Shown in pieces: positions 22,915 through 36,200 of a stretch of DNA of 64,000 bases; position 1 is the first letter of the stretch, and every line of letters starts with the position of its first letter. A program made the position numbers and the translations under genes. The stretch lies in the NCBI GenBank assembly GCA_012295275.1, contig CM022674.1, positions 5,546,436 to 5,610,435 of the forward strand, read 5' to 3'. The notes beneath the pieces are model-generated. The model did not search any database, was not told the origin of the DNA, and was given only the letters and a program-made list of their open reading frames with translations. Source of the DNA: Chrysomallon squamiferum (lineage: Eukaryota > Mollusca > Gastropoda > Neomphalida > Peltospiridae).

Positions 22915-25123
22915 GAAGTTAAATTAAATAACAAATCTCAGAAAATTGAATACAATAATAATCCAGTTTAGTTATAAATAATCCTAGTTATATCAAATGT
23001 TTTATTTCATACATAATCTTTTTTTTTTTTTTTTTAAATACAAAAACATCTATAAAAACCCACATATATCTCTCTCTCAATAAGGCATTCATTAAAAATG
23101 AATATAATGCATCAAAGAAAACAAATTCTAAAATTTTCCAAAACTTTTTCTCTTCATACTTGAAAAAAGGGATAGTTCACAATGGAAATGGGGTGGTCAT
23201 CAAAATGTCTTTTTATCAAATTTTCTTTGATTTAATTCCTTTTTATTATTTATTACTAATGATGTATAAGTGATAAAAAAAAAAAAAAGTAAAAGTCACC
23301 TGCTCAACTTATGTCCCCTTTATTTAATTTATGAATATTTGTTATTCATTTTTATCTCAAAACCCTTCTCATAACTGGTCCCAAGTCAATCCCCAATTAA
23401 CCCCTTTTTTCAAAAACTGTCTGAAATACACCAATAATTTATAGTTTAATCACTTATTTATTGTATACCTCAGAACAAAGACTAACTAGTATCTTATGTC
23501 ACCACACTACAAATCTGAACAAACAAAAACTAATATTATTTTTAGTTTTTATTATTCTTCCAAAACAGTAATATATTAAATTATATGTATATCTATATAT
23601 ATCTAAGATAGATCTTAAAAATGTTAAAAAGTAGAATTAATTAATAAATATCACAGTCACACCAAACATAACAAATTAGAATTTGTTTAGGAAAAAAATA
23701 CCTCAGTAAAATGAATTAAAATTAAATGATTTGAAACAAGGCAATATTGCTACAAAACAATATTAATATACAGACAATGCTGGCTGGTAAGAGTTACCTC
23801 CCTTGGAGACAAGGGCATGGCAAAGTTTTTTTTTTTTAAATAAATGAAAACTTAATAAAAAATAAATACTAACAAAGGTTAGAATCAAGTACAACAAAAA
23901 AAAAACAGAACAAAAGGGAAATCCAATAAATATACAGACAAAAGATGAAAGAGATAAATAAATATACAAACAATTAACATGATCCCTTTGCAGTTTTATG
24001 TATTTTGATATCCATTATCATTGTAATTGTTGCTGCTATTATTTTTTACTGCTGTTGTGTTGTTACTGCTCTTGTTTTTATTATGTTGTTAATTTATTTA
24101 ACATTTATTGAGACCACTTATAAATAAATTTAATTTTGAGTTCGCATGTTAAAGAGAAAATTACCTTTTAATTCAAAATTGTATTACTGCTGACGAAACA
24201 GTTATAAAGGAATTGTTGTTTAATGAGTAAGTTTTTAACATTGGTAACTTTCACTGAGATCTTAAACCACAGCTTCTTGCTTTTATTCTCTGTCTCAGTT
24301 TCTCTTTGCCTCTTGAGATTTAGACGTTGGGATAATTAAACTCCCAGAAACGAAAGAATGTTTTAAATTCACCTAACATCTAAATCATTTATTAAGTAGT
24401 CTCTTTCTTTTAAGTGAACTTTTCACTTATCATGCTGTTTTCATTTCCATTTCAACACTGATGTAATTGCAGATGAAAAATTATCTGAGCACTTTCAATC
24501 TTTAATTTTCTTAATTCTTGCTATTCTTTTGATAAAATGTTTTTAAAGTCTTTTTACAACAGTATTGTAAAAAGCCTAATGTGAACTTTACAGTCTTCAC
24601 ATGATTTTTATTTTTATTTTTTTTTCTTCATCTTCTTCTTATTATTATTATTTTAATTAAGTCTTTTTGAAATAATATCATAAACAGCCTAATTTTATCT
24701 TTACAACTTTCACGCCATTTTGATTTTTATAATAACTGTACAAAACAGAATTTTCTATTGCGGAGTTTACTAACAACAGCTTCTAGAAGATGAAAAAAAA
24801 TAAAAATTAAACTAAAATGAGCAAAGGGACATGAAAGTGAAGCAATCTTACAAACAACAAATAAATTTTTAAATAAAAGACAATTATAAACATTATAATG
24901 GACGGATTATGATAAATCTCATACATCATGGATTGTAATGCTGGACATTTCTTTAAAACTAGACTGTATTCAAGTGATGACTGTTTGATTTGAAGACTTT
25001 TAAATATTCACTTCATTATTTAGTTACTAGATTTCTTATTTAATGTTTATTTATTTATTAAATGATTGTGAATTAATTATTTATTAAATTTATTTATTTA
25101 TTAAATTTATTTATTTATTAAAT

Positions 25124-25160
<37 letters not shown>

Positions 25161-26283
25161 TTTTATACTTAAGCATTTATATTTAAAATAAATCAATCAA
25201 TATGAACCAGAAATGAAACCTGTATTTCACAATACTTTTTTATTATGAAATATACAAAATCAAACTTTTAACAATTCTGTAATTTATATCTCTCACATTA
25301 AAGCAAAATTTATTTATTTATTTTTAATTAACATCAAGATTACACTTTATTTTTAAAAGGTGAATTGGAATTAATTACTGTTTATTTATTTATTCTAACT
25401 TTTTTTTTTTTTCCTATATCATATATAATCAATAATTTTAACATAAATATCACTCTGTTTCATGATAAGTCTCATTTAAAATTGTTTTCCCATTTATCAA
25501 TAAGCAACAAATGAAGCAAACAAACACCAAATCAAAACAGTCCACATCACAAATACAGTCTAAATAATAAACTTATTATGTTCGATGTTTACATTTATGA
25601 ATCATTCATTCAGCAAATATGTCATATATTTTAATTTTTTAATTTTTTTTTAACTAAGTGCTGTTTGAAATATGCTCCTTAATTATTCTTTTTTTTTTAT
25701 CACAGCCTTTGATAGCGTTGGACAAATAATAATACAGTCCATGGAAATTTTCAAAATATCCTATACATTATACAAATCATGATTGTATTTTGTTACTAGG
25801 CAACAAAACAAGTAATACTATTTCATATATAAATATATATATATAAATATTAAACATTTTTTCAATGACTGATAATAAAACAGTTTATCACAAGTATCAG
25901 CTATTTTTCTCTCTATATTTCTTTCTCTTTTTTTTTCTGAATGAAAAATTAGTCTGTTTGTTAAATATTTCAAAATAAATACATTTCTAAAGCTAAGATC
26001 AAATTATTAATATTGGTCCAATCAGTTTAAAACCGTTATTAGTGGTGTTAAAAATAAAAATAACGCTCAGGTAGGAACAAAATACTTAAAAATTAAGCTA
26101 TTCCCTATAAAATAAATTAAAATGTTTCCAAAAAAATTTCATCAAATTATATAAATATATTCTTTCAGTAAATGGGATCTAAAAAAAAAAAAAAAAAATT
26201 ATCTAAAGTTCTCTAATTACTAAAAAAAAAAACAGTTTATCATGCTAGTCCCCCTTGAACTATGGAACGGTCCAGTTTTGTTT
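22915..26283 (-). other. probable rootletin 3' UTR / intergenic, no gene seen
   Basis: Between the rootletin stop codon and the candidate signal near 22.91 kb. It is AT-rich with TTTA tracts near 25,020-25,155, and it is poorer in long microsatellites than the neighbouring introns. No convincing reading frame on either strand. A short GC-richer motif (23,785-23,820, containing ttacctcccttggagacaag) stands out and may be a transposon remnant. Confidence 0.4.
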
Positions 26284-26616
26284 CTACTGTGGAAGTTTGC
26301 GACGATGGTTAATTGGGCTGCGCCCACTTCTCCTGAAGGGTGAGGTCAGTCTGACGGGGGAAAGTCCCCGGTTGGGGGAGCGCTGTCTGGGAATCCTGGT
26401 TGGCAGACTGCTGTGGATTTCCAGCGAGTCATCCAGCTTCCTCTTCTCCAGATCCAGGAGGATTGGATCCAGGGATCCATCGTGGGTCACGTTTGCAAGG
26501 GACTTGTCGAGGATGCTGCGGATGTCGTGAATCTCGTCGCCGGTGCGTGTACTGCGGGAGATGAACTGTTGACGTTTTCTTAGTTCCTGGCTCAGTTGGT
26601 CTTTCAGTGTTGCAAT
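26284..26616 (-). CDS. CROCC: Rootletin terminal exon (stop codon)
   Basis: Reads IATLKDQLSQELRKRQQFIS. Past the human counterpart's end it continues with a basic Ser-Pro tail including RIPRQRSPNRGLSPVR and RRSGRSPINHRRKLPQ, then TAG. The tail resembles the internal SP linkers and is longer than the human C-terminus. It is clearly GC-richer than the surroundings. Confidence 0.95.
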   Translation of the reverse strand: MATLKDQLSQELRKRQQFISRSTRTGDEIHDIRSILDKSLANVTHDGSLDPILLDLEKRKLDDSLEIHSSLPTRIPRQRSPNRGLSPVRLTSPFRRSGRSPINHRRKLPQ

Positions 26617-28396
26617 CTGATTTTTAAAAAAGATATATATAAATCAATGTTATTTGTGGTTTTAGTGGTTATATATATATATAAAAATTATAATAATAAC
26701 AATAATAATAATTTCTATAATTGCTACTAAATAATAAATAAAATTAAAAACATATGAATAATTAAAATGTCTACTAAATTAAATCTTTTACAAACCATGA
26801 ACAACACACTGTATGTTAACACACACACACACACACACAAAACACATACATGTCCTATAATGAAATATACATATGCACTCAAACACACACAAACATGAGT
26901 ACACAGACACAAAAACACAAATACTTATAATCATGCAAAACACAAAACATACACATCTACTATAATTATATATATACAAATGACACACACAAACCAGACA
27001 CTCAGAAACATACACACTCACACATTAACAAAAAGAAAAAAACACAGACACACTCGGATAATTAAATGAACTCACCATTTCTTCAAGACCTTTGACCTTT
27101 TGCCTGTGAGCTCTCTCTCTTGCCTCCAGGAGCCTTTCAGCCTGCATCTGAGCTGATCTGAGTCGCTCTGTCTCCATCTCGGTTTCTGCACGATGTCGAG
27201 TGGTTAAGTCTATCAGCCTTTGAAAACATCACCAAACAAATACATTAATAACATGTAACTGAAAACACTTCAAACTGAAAAAACAACAACACCTGTTTTG
27301 TTCCTAAAATGAATCTATTTACAAATATTTATTAAAAGAAAAAAAAAAAAAAAAAAAAGACCTCCCTCTCCCCTACAAATTTAAAAAAAAATAATAATAA
27401 GAAGAAAACAGGTTTTTATTAAATGAAAGTTGTTAACGATAGTTAAGGATATATAAAAAAAAAAAAAAATTTTATGTTATTGCTGTTAATAACAGTAAAA
27501 GAGAAAGAAAAACATATATGTTTATATGTTAAATAATTTTTAATAAAAAATTTCAAAAATAAAAATGGTTATAGATGGGAAAAAAAAAAGAAACCAAAAA
27601 AAACAATTTTTTATTAATTTATTGCTATAAATGAATGAAACTAATTACAAAATATAAACAAGATTAAAGAGAAATAAAAAAAGAATTTAGAAAACAAAAC
27701 CCCAGATCTTATAAATTTAGCACTGTGAAAGAATGTTGATAAATTAAGAAAGCATGTTTGCAGTTGTTTCTAAGAACTATTTAATACACATTTTTAACTT
27801 TGTCATTTCTTGTTTGATAAACAACTGACATTTGGTTTAAAATAAACATTTAATGACTTACAAACTTGATTAACATGCAAAAAAAAAATTGAAAATAAAA
27901 ATTAAAAAATATATAAATTATTATTATTATTATTATTATTATTTAAATGAAATAATTTTATACTTCAAATGAATAAAGAAGAACAGCTTAGTGACAGTGT
28001 GACTTATTTAGTGACAAAAATTAACAATAACTGTAATGTTTATTAAAAATGTGACCACAAATGTGACTATTGAAATGTGATTATCAATACGTCATTCCTA
28101 AACACTCATAATAAATCAAAGCAATCAAATTTATTTATTTAAATGACTTTTCTGTTTGCAACATACCTTTTCTTCTTGAAAAATAAAGAGAAAAAACAAA
28201 AGAAAGAATGACAATGTTTTTCTAACTGTACTCAATATATTTCAGTTACAAATTAAAATTGTAAGATGTAATTCATGGCAAAAAAGGGAAGGAAATACAT
28301 TATGGTATATTTATTGTAGGAAAATCTGGAAAAAATTGTGAAAGATTTAAGACAGGAATGAAATAATATTTGGAAATGGGATCAGTAGGGCAACTG

Positions 28397-28450
<54 letters not shown>

Positions 28451-31400
28451 TATTGTTCTATATAAAAAAAATAATAATAATAATCTAAATATTATCATTA
28501 TGGCATTATCATTAAATAAATTACCAAATATATATGATCAAATAACCACATGTGTATATATGTATGCATGTGTGTGTGTATGTATTAAATGTCATAAAAA
28601 AAGATCATGCTATGCAATATGAAGGCTGCTGCAGACAACATGCAATGAAACAAGATTTAAAACCACTTATCACTGATGCAAAACATCAGATAACTGTTTT
28701 AAACTGACTGGAGATCACACATGTCTTCAATAGGTAAATATTTTGCCTGTTCATTACTCAGGTAGATATATATCCATCTGATGATAAAGCAGTTTAATTA
28801 TGACTGACATATATGATACATCCACATTTGAAAGATAATTTCAATGACTGCTCTGTGAACATATACTGAACTGTATGGAAGGTGATTCTGCAGATTTGTG
28901 ATGCTATACAAAGCCAGAGAAACTGGTCGTGACATTCAGGTAAACATAAATGGGATGTGATAAATTAATTTATACCTCTTCATGTGGTCTCTATGGAGAT
29001 CTGATAGACTGGACAGAGACAGAAGGACAAATAAAATGACCAGAAAGAAATATTTAGATTTGTAAAATATGAAATGTTGATAGTAAGAGAGACAGATAAC
29101 AAACATTACTGTTCAAAACAGAAGGTTTTTTTTTTTTTTTTTTTATCCATGGTAATGTTTAGATTATACAACAGATTTAAAACAGGAAAAAAGAAAAAAA
29201 GCTTTGTTAATTGAAATGCAAAGAAACTATATTCTTTTTAGAAAGTGTTGCTATTTTAACAGACAAATAATTAGTATTTATTTTTCAAGGAAGAAAACAA
29301 TTACTTTATTTATTATATGCAAATATATTCACAAACACACATACATACACAAAACATTCAAACAGTTATTTAAATAACCATAATATATAGAAAAATAAAG
29401 CATAAGAAAAGTTTTATGGTCTACATAATTTAAATAACCATAATATATAGAAAAAGAAAGCTTATGAAAAAGTGTTATGGTCTACATAATTTAAATAACC
29501 ATAATATATAGAAAAAGAAAGCTTAAGCAAAAGTGTTATGGTCCATGTTATTTAAATAACCATAACAGAGAGAAAGAAATCTTAGAAAAATGTTAAAGTT
29601 TACATTATCAGAATAACCATATTACATAGAAAAAAAACCCTTAGAAAATTTGTATGGTCTACATTATTTAGATAACCATAATATTGAGAAAAAACAAGCC
29701 TACGAAAACGTTTTATGGTATGTAGTATTCAAATAACTATATAGAGAATATTATCAACAGTCAATGCAGGACAATTAATTATAAAGACTGAGTTACACTC
29801 TCACCTCTGTGCATGCTGCTGCTCAGCTTCAGCAAGCTGTGCCTGTAGCTGCTGCACAAGTCGCTGGTTTTCAACGTTGTCATCCTCCAGACGCTGAAGG
29901 CTGTGGTCAAGGCTTGACCGGTCATGCAGGGTCTGGTTGGCAAGCTCTTCGGTAATCAGTTTTTCACGTTCCACCTGTGATCAAAGAAATGACATACTGG
30001 TTAGTTGATTAATGCTTATGAGTAAAAGAATCTTTAATAATTTAAACAAATTTAAATTTTGTTTATAATGGAAAAGAAACAAAAGAAATATATATTTAAA
30101 AATGATGATGATGATGATTATAATGATGATAAATTAATTAAAATGTTAAATGAAGTATCTCACGCAAATGTTTTTCTTTAAACATTTAAACAAAATTTTA
30201 AACATTTTACTATAAACTCCTTCTTAATTCAGAATGTTTTTTATTCCCTACTTCATTGAAATTTGTCTTTTAATAACCTTCAGTGTTATTAAAACTTCTT
30301 ACAGTTTTGTTGTCCAAATATATTAAAAAATAAACAGCCTTTCATAAACAGGTTTTACTCTGAATAAACATTAAATCTCTCTAGTAAATAGATCTAGTAC
30401 ACCTTTACTACATTTTGTCAAACTGGATCAAAGAGTGTTAATTTTTTAAATAAGCCTTACACAGACCTGATTTTTTCTTTTTAATTTATATTCAAAAAAA
30501 GATTTATTCCAGCTTTAATATACAATTTATTGGCTTGTTATTTTGTGGATTTTTTTTTTGATTTTATTTTATTTTTTCAGATATATTTTCAAAATAAACA
30601 ATGTTAAATTTTTAAACAGGCAATATCCAGAACTTGTTAAAATAATTTATTTTGTTTCTAATTATATTCATCAAATAGTTTTATTCAAGCAACCTAGTCC
30701 GTCTTTTACTATGTTTCTATTAAGTGGATTGTGTCTTACTTTGTCCAGAGTTTTTCTTAAGGCAGTTTTATCCTTCTCCAGTCTCATAGTTGATCTCTCA
30801 ATTTCTCTCTTCTCGGACTCCAGCCCTCCCAGAGCACGTTTTAGAGTGGCACACTGTTCTGTCAGATTCTGTCGATCAGACTGCAGTTTCTGAATCTTCT
30901 GGTTCAAATCCTGCTCAGCCTCCTGCAGTTGCACAATCATCTGGTAATCAACAAATATGTTATTAAAATATTGTCACGTTTTTATTTTATGATGGACAAA
31001 CGACATAACAAGCAGACAAAATGTGTAGATCAAAGAGGGAACAAATCATACTAGCTGATATTCTTCTGCTGTCTGCTGACTTCTAATAACAATAATAATA
31101 ATAAAATGGACAACCAGCACCATTCCAGACATTATTTTATTCGTCCCCGCATTTTCCAACAATAAATATACCATAATACGTTTCCTTCTCTTCTGCTATT
31201 TGGTTTATATCAATTTCTTTAAAACGAAACTCATTTAATCTTGAACATTATCATCTCTGAACAGTCTCAGTAATCTAAGTAAACTTTTATTGTTTTCATT
31301 GAAATGATATTCATTAGATCGTGAACATTATCATCTCTGAAAAAACTGGATCTGAACAGAGAATCATGGAATCAAATCTGTAATCTTAGAAAAGTTTACA

Positions 31401-33234
31401 GGATCTGAACAGAGATAGGTGTAATTATGAATAAGAAAGCTTTACTTACAACGTGACTCTGTCGTACTTGACTTTCGAGTTCAGTTCTGCGCACCTCACT
31501 GTCAGACAACTCTGTCTGCATACCCTGCAATCTCTCCACCAAGACGTGATTCTGTTTCTTAGTCTCATTCAGAGCTTGCCTGAAATAAGAAAAGAAAATA
31601 TATGTAAGAAATTAAGTAATAAGTTTGTTATCTATTATCAATATATTATACTTTAAATCTACAGAATATTTTAGAATTAAACTTCCTTTATTTCTTTTTC
31701 ATTTTATTATTATCTATTTATTAATTTATTTATTTCTTTTTCATTTTATTATTATCTATTTATTAATTTATTTATTTCTTTTTATTTATTTATTTTATTT
31801 TATTTATTTATTTATTGTCAGAGAATAACTGTTTTATTTTATAAATTTTAAACAAAACGACAGATTCCAACGGAGAAAAAACATCTGTCAATTCACCTTG
31901 ATCTTCATTTAACCACTCATCAGAATAATCACAAAATATTGATTTATGTGCACTTCTCAGTGGGCACTCAAAACGGTTTCTGAGACAGAGCAGTTTATGT
32001 AAATATGGATGTTCTACTAATCTTCACATATCAGTTTATCCAGACAACTGCTTTTAATGGAAGTCAGTGTACACTTCAGGCCACTCTATTTCTTATGTGA
32101 ATAAAAACCATACAGAATTGTTTTAACCAGAACTATGTTATGCGGTGTGTGATAATTCTGTGTATTTACCGTGTCTGGTCAAGTCTCTCCTGCAGGACTC
32201 GTCTGTCGTGTTCGCTGGCTGTGAGACCTCGTTGTAGCTGTGAAATTCTCTCTTCCAGTTCGTTGATGGTTGCGTTGGTGTCAGACAGTGTCAGATTCAA
32301 ACTCTGAACCTAGAGAAAGATAAAAAAAAAAAATCTCATTTTAAAGTTTTGACTTCATAAAACATGTGAAAGTTTATATTAAAATAAAAAATTTTGGGGT
32401 TTAATGTTGTTGGTAGCAAAGGAACTGAATTTTTAACAGTAAAATTTTACAACTCCATTTTAATTTTTTATTTTATTTTATTTCATTTTTCTTGTTTTTT
32501 TAATAATAATTTTTTTTTAAATCTTCTTTTTTAAAAATTAATCCATTATACTAACCATTTCTATAACAACTATAAAAGTATTCAGCAAGTGAAAATTATC
32601 AAAATAAACAATTTCATTTTCTCTAATCTCTCATTTCCATTTCAGTCTCTTTCAAACCACCTTTTTCTACCATTTTAGATTTATCATTCTTTCTCCAACC
32701 CTCAGTTAACAACAAGCAGACAACAGCTTTACGAAAATTTCAGTTAATGAATCAACATACCCTGTCTTTATGTTGATGTCCCTCTTCTTCAGTCTTGGCT
32801 AGAGACAGAGACAGTCTGTCAATGGTGAGCTGTAAAGACTGAGCCTTTGATTCAAGATCCTGGATCTGTTTCACCAGACTCTCCACACGGTCCTGTAGTA
32901 CCTGGAATGAAAGAACAAAACAAATGAATGAACAAAGGGAGGAAGAAGAAAAGTATATTTGTATTAATAATATCTCCAGTATATATTAATATTAACAGAT
33001 ATTAAAATATAAAACGTTTTTCTTGCCATGCCATTAACTGTATTGCTGATTAGCAGCAGTTAGTCACATATAAGCACCTACCCAATGGCAGGAGAATACA
33101 TACAAATGCCAGTCAAGAATAACTAGTTTGTATTGGAAATAGCCAAGATGATATATATTAAAATTTAAAGAAGTCAGCTCCTTTGATACTAGGACAGAAT
33201 TTTGATGCTTTTCATACTAGGATTTATCAACATT

Positions 33235-33270
<36 letters not shown>

Positions 33271-36200
33271 TCTACCATCATAATCATCTTTATTAACAAT
33301 ATGTTCAGATTGGTATATTCTACCCACTGATATATTTGGATATAAAACAAACAGGAAAAAAGGAATCAAAAAGATTATTTTTCAAGTGTATTTATACAAT
33401 TTGTAATCATAGTTCTTGAATAAATTTATTAATATGTATATAATCATGAACAACAAACCTTTTGAGATTTGAAGTTACCAACAGCAACAATTTTGTAACA
33501 ATTTGACTTCACATGACGGAGTAGAAAATCCATTTTTAGAAAAAGATGAAACTACACTCAACTCAATAAAATTGTAAAATCTCCAGTTAAATTAGGTCCA
33601 TTCAAAATAAAAATAATGTTCAAGAAAACAAAATCCATGGGTAAAAAAAAAAAAATTATATCTGTTTTTGATATTCAGTTACCTTCTTGTCAGCTTATTT
33701 TTTATAAAAATTCCTGAATTTAAGACAAAATTATTATTATATAGATATTAACACGTACTTCTGAAGTAAATCAATACCTTATTTTTTTTTTTTTTTTTTT
33801 TTTTTTTCATATATAAAACATTTCAAGTTTCTTTACCAGTATTTATCAACGACAACAAAAAGACAACAAAAACACAAATTCCAAATTAGAATGTATTAAA
33901 TGGATGATGAACAACACTGCTGCACAAACTAAAATACTGGATTTTGTTTAGAACAAGTCACTGAATTAGTGAATATTAAACAAAATTCTAAAACAAAGAA
34001 AATGTCAAACTGCTTAGAATAAATCCTAAGTCCTATGAATAAAACTGAATTAGTGAATATTAACAAAAACACTATCCACAAAGAAAATGCAAGCTACTCT
34101 TTAGAATAACTCCCAGCTCATATGAATGAAATGGAACGAATTGTAAGCCAACATAAGAAAATATCAAGCATTGTGTATCTCCACTGAAAGAATGAAGCTG
34201 ATGTACAGATCAGGTGATTCTCGAGAGTCACAAACTGTAAAACTAATCAAAATGTCCACAGAATCTAACATAAGGTTTATATATTATTAACAGAATTTTA
34301 CTTGATGATTCTTAGCATTGATGCTGTTAATGTATAATTAATTGATGGCAGATTTTTAAGAGTGCAGTGTCTTAATTAAACTTCTGCTGTTGTAGTTTGC
34401 AGATCATAGATTATTTCTGGGAAAATACAGGTTTCTTTTATATGACCTTCAGACACACAAAACAGTGTCATCCATAAGCAGTAGTACAGAAGACAATAGA
34501 CCATAAAACCAAATTGCTCTAAACCACTGACTAAATCCTGATCAAAAATGTTTTTAAAAATTTTTTTTTGTTTTCAGTATACCATTCTTCATATATATTT
34601 ATTTTTTTATTTTATGAAATTTATTTTGGGAGGGTGATGTTGTGTTGTTGTTTCTTTTGCTAATATACATAATCTACCTACTTTCTGGCTTCTTTGACTT
34701 TTAATTACTACTTGATACATGTATCATATAAAATTATTTATCTGGTTTTCAATTTGTGTTTTTTTTTTAACAGACTAATTGTCACAAGTATCATAAAAAA
34801 AAAAAAAATATTTATATGATTTGTTTATCTTTTGATTACTATTTTATACAGGTATCACAAACAATATATACCTCGTTTTCTGTTTCTTTGATTTTTAGTA
34901 ACAATTTCATACAGGTATCCTAAAATTTTTTATTATTTACCTGGTTTTCTGTTTCCTTGTCATTCATGGCCAGTTTCATTCGCTGCAGCTCTCCTTCCAG
35001 AGACCTGCGGTTCAGTTCCAGCTTAGTGCAGCGGTTCTCTGCGTCGTCAAGGTTACCACGGAGCTGTTTCTTGTCCTCTTCCAACTTGGACTCCGCCTGT
35101 TTCAGTTTACCAATCTTCTCCTGTGAAAATAAAATTATTTTTCAATTTTAAATTATAATATGTGTTTAAAAACCCCTGACACCTCCTTGAGGGATTTACT
35201 GATGTTCCCTGTTGTATCAATTTTACCCAACCCCAGAATATATACAACTACATATCATATACAAAATAAATTTAATAAAATATTACACATTTTATATATT
35301 TTTTTTATTTCTAAGAGACTTCCCTACTCAGCTGATTATCTGAATACTCTTATCTATCTTTGTTTATTTTATATATATTATATTTATTTTTTTTAATTTC
35401 ATTATTATTGTTATTATTAACATTAGTAGTTGTAGAAGTAATACAATACCAGTAGTAGTAGTATATTTGCTAATAGTAGTGCTATTAGTTTTATATCATT
35501 ATATTAATCATCGTCATCATCATTATTGTTATTCTTGTTGCCATAATTATTATTATCATCATCATCATCATCATCATCTTCTTGATTAATATTTCATACC
35601 TGCAGTTGTCTCTTTTCTGATTCGGCTGCAGCAAGGGTTCGTTCCAGATTGCTAATCTTGTCAGCCATTGTTTTCCTCTCCCTCTCATTTCTGCGGATTG
35701 TCTCCTCTTGAAGCATGAGGGCAGTCTGAGCGCTGGCAAGGCGGCCATCGATACCTCGTTTGTCTGTGAATAGTTAAGTGTAAATTAATAGTAAAAAAAA
35801 CATTTGTTGAAAAAAAGATGATGTAAATAACTGAAACACATTCAATAAAGGCAGTACAATAAAATTCAAAGATGCATCAATTGATTCTTAATTATGTTTT
35901 ATTATATATATAATTATCTTTATTATATATATAATTATCTTGACACAGTGACACATGGGCTATTTTATTCAGGTTCATACTCTATGTCTAGATTTGTCTG
36001 TAGTGAAATGCAACTATTATATTTTCTATTTTCTATGGACAGACAACAAGAGCTTTATATCCTGTACACAGGAGAGGCTTGTTTGAATGTAAATATATTT
36101 CAAATGATTGATTAACTACTGTTTGAGTCGTCCTTATTTACTGACTAGTAAATTATCTCTTCTTTAAAAAAAAATTTAAAATATATATATATATATATTA

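Larger units (their letters stand above)
27218..29804 (-). other. rootletin intron 29 with repeats
   Basis: A 2.6-kb intron. It carries the second copy of the ATT-tailed dispersed repeat (28,028-28,450) and a 60-bp minisatellite (29,371-29,745), with A-rich sequence between. No coding signal. Confidence 0.65.
32902..34940 (-). other. rootletin intron 24 with repeats
   Basis: A 2.0-kb intron. It contains an ATC repeat (33,236-33,270), a tandem duplication of about 84 bp (33,958-34,130) and exon-edge-derived repeats (34,676-34,940). No coding signal. Confidence 0.6.

Noticed and set aside
29371-29745. Regular direct repeats resembling a CRISPR array
   Set aside because: Head-to-tail 60-bp minisatellite without unique spacers, in animal DNA.
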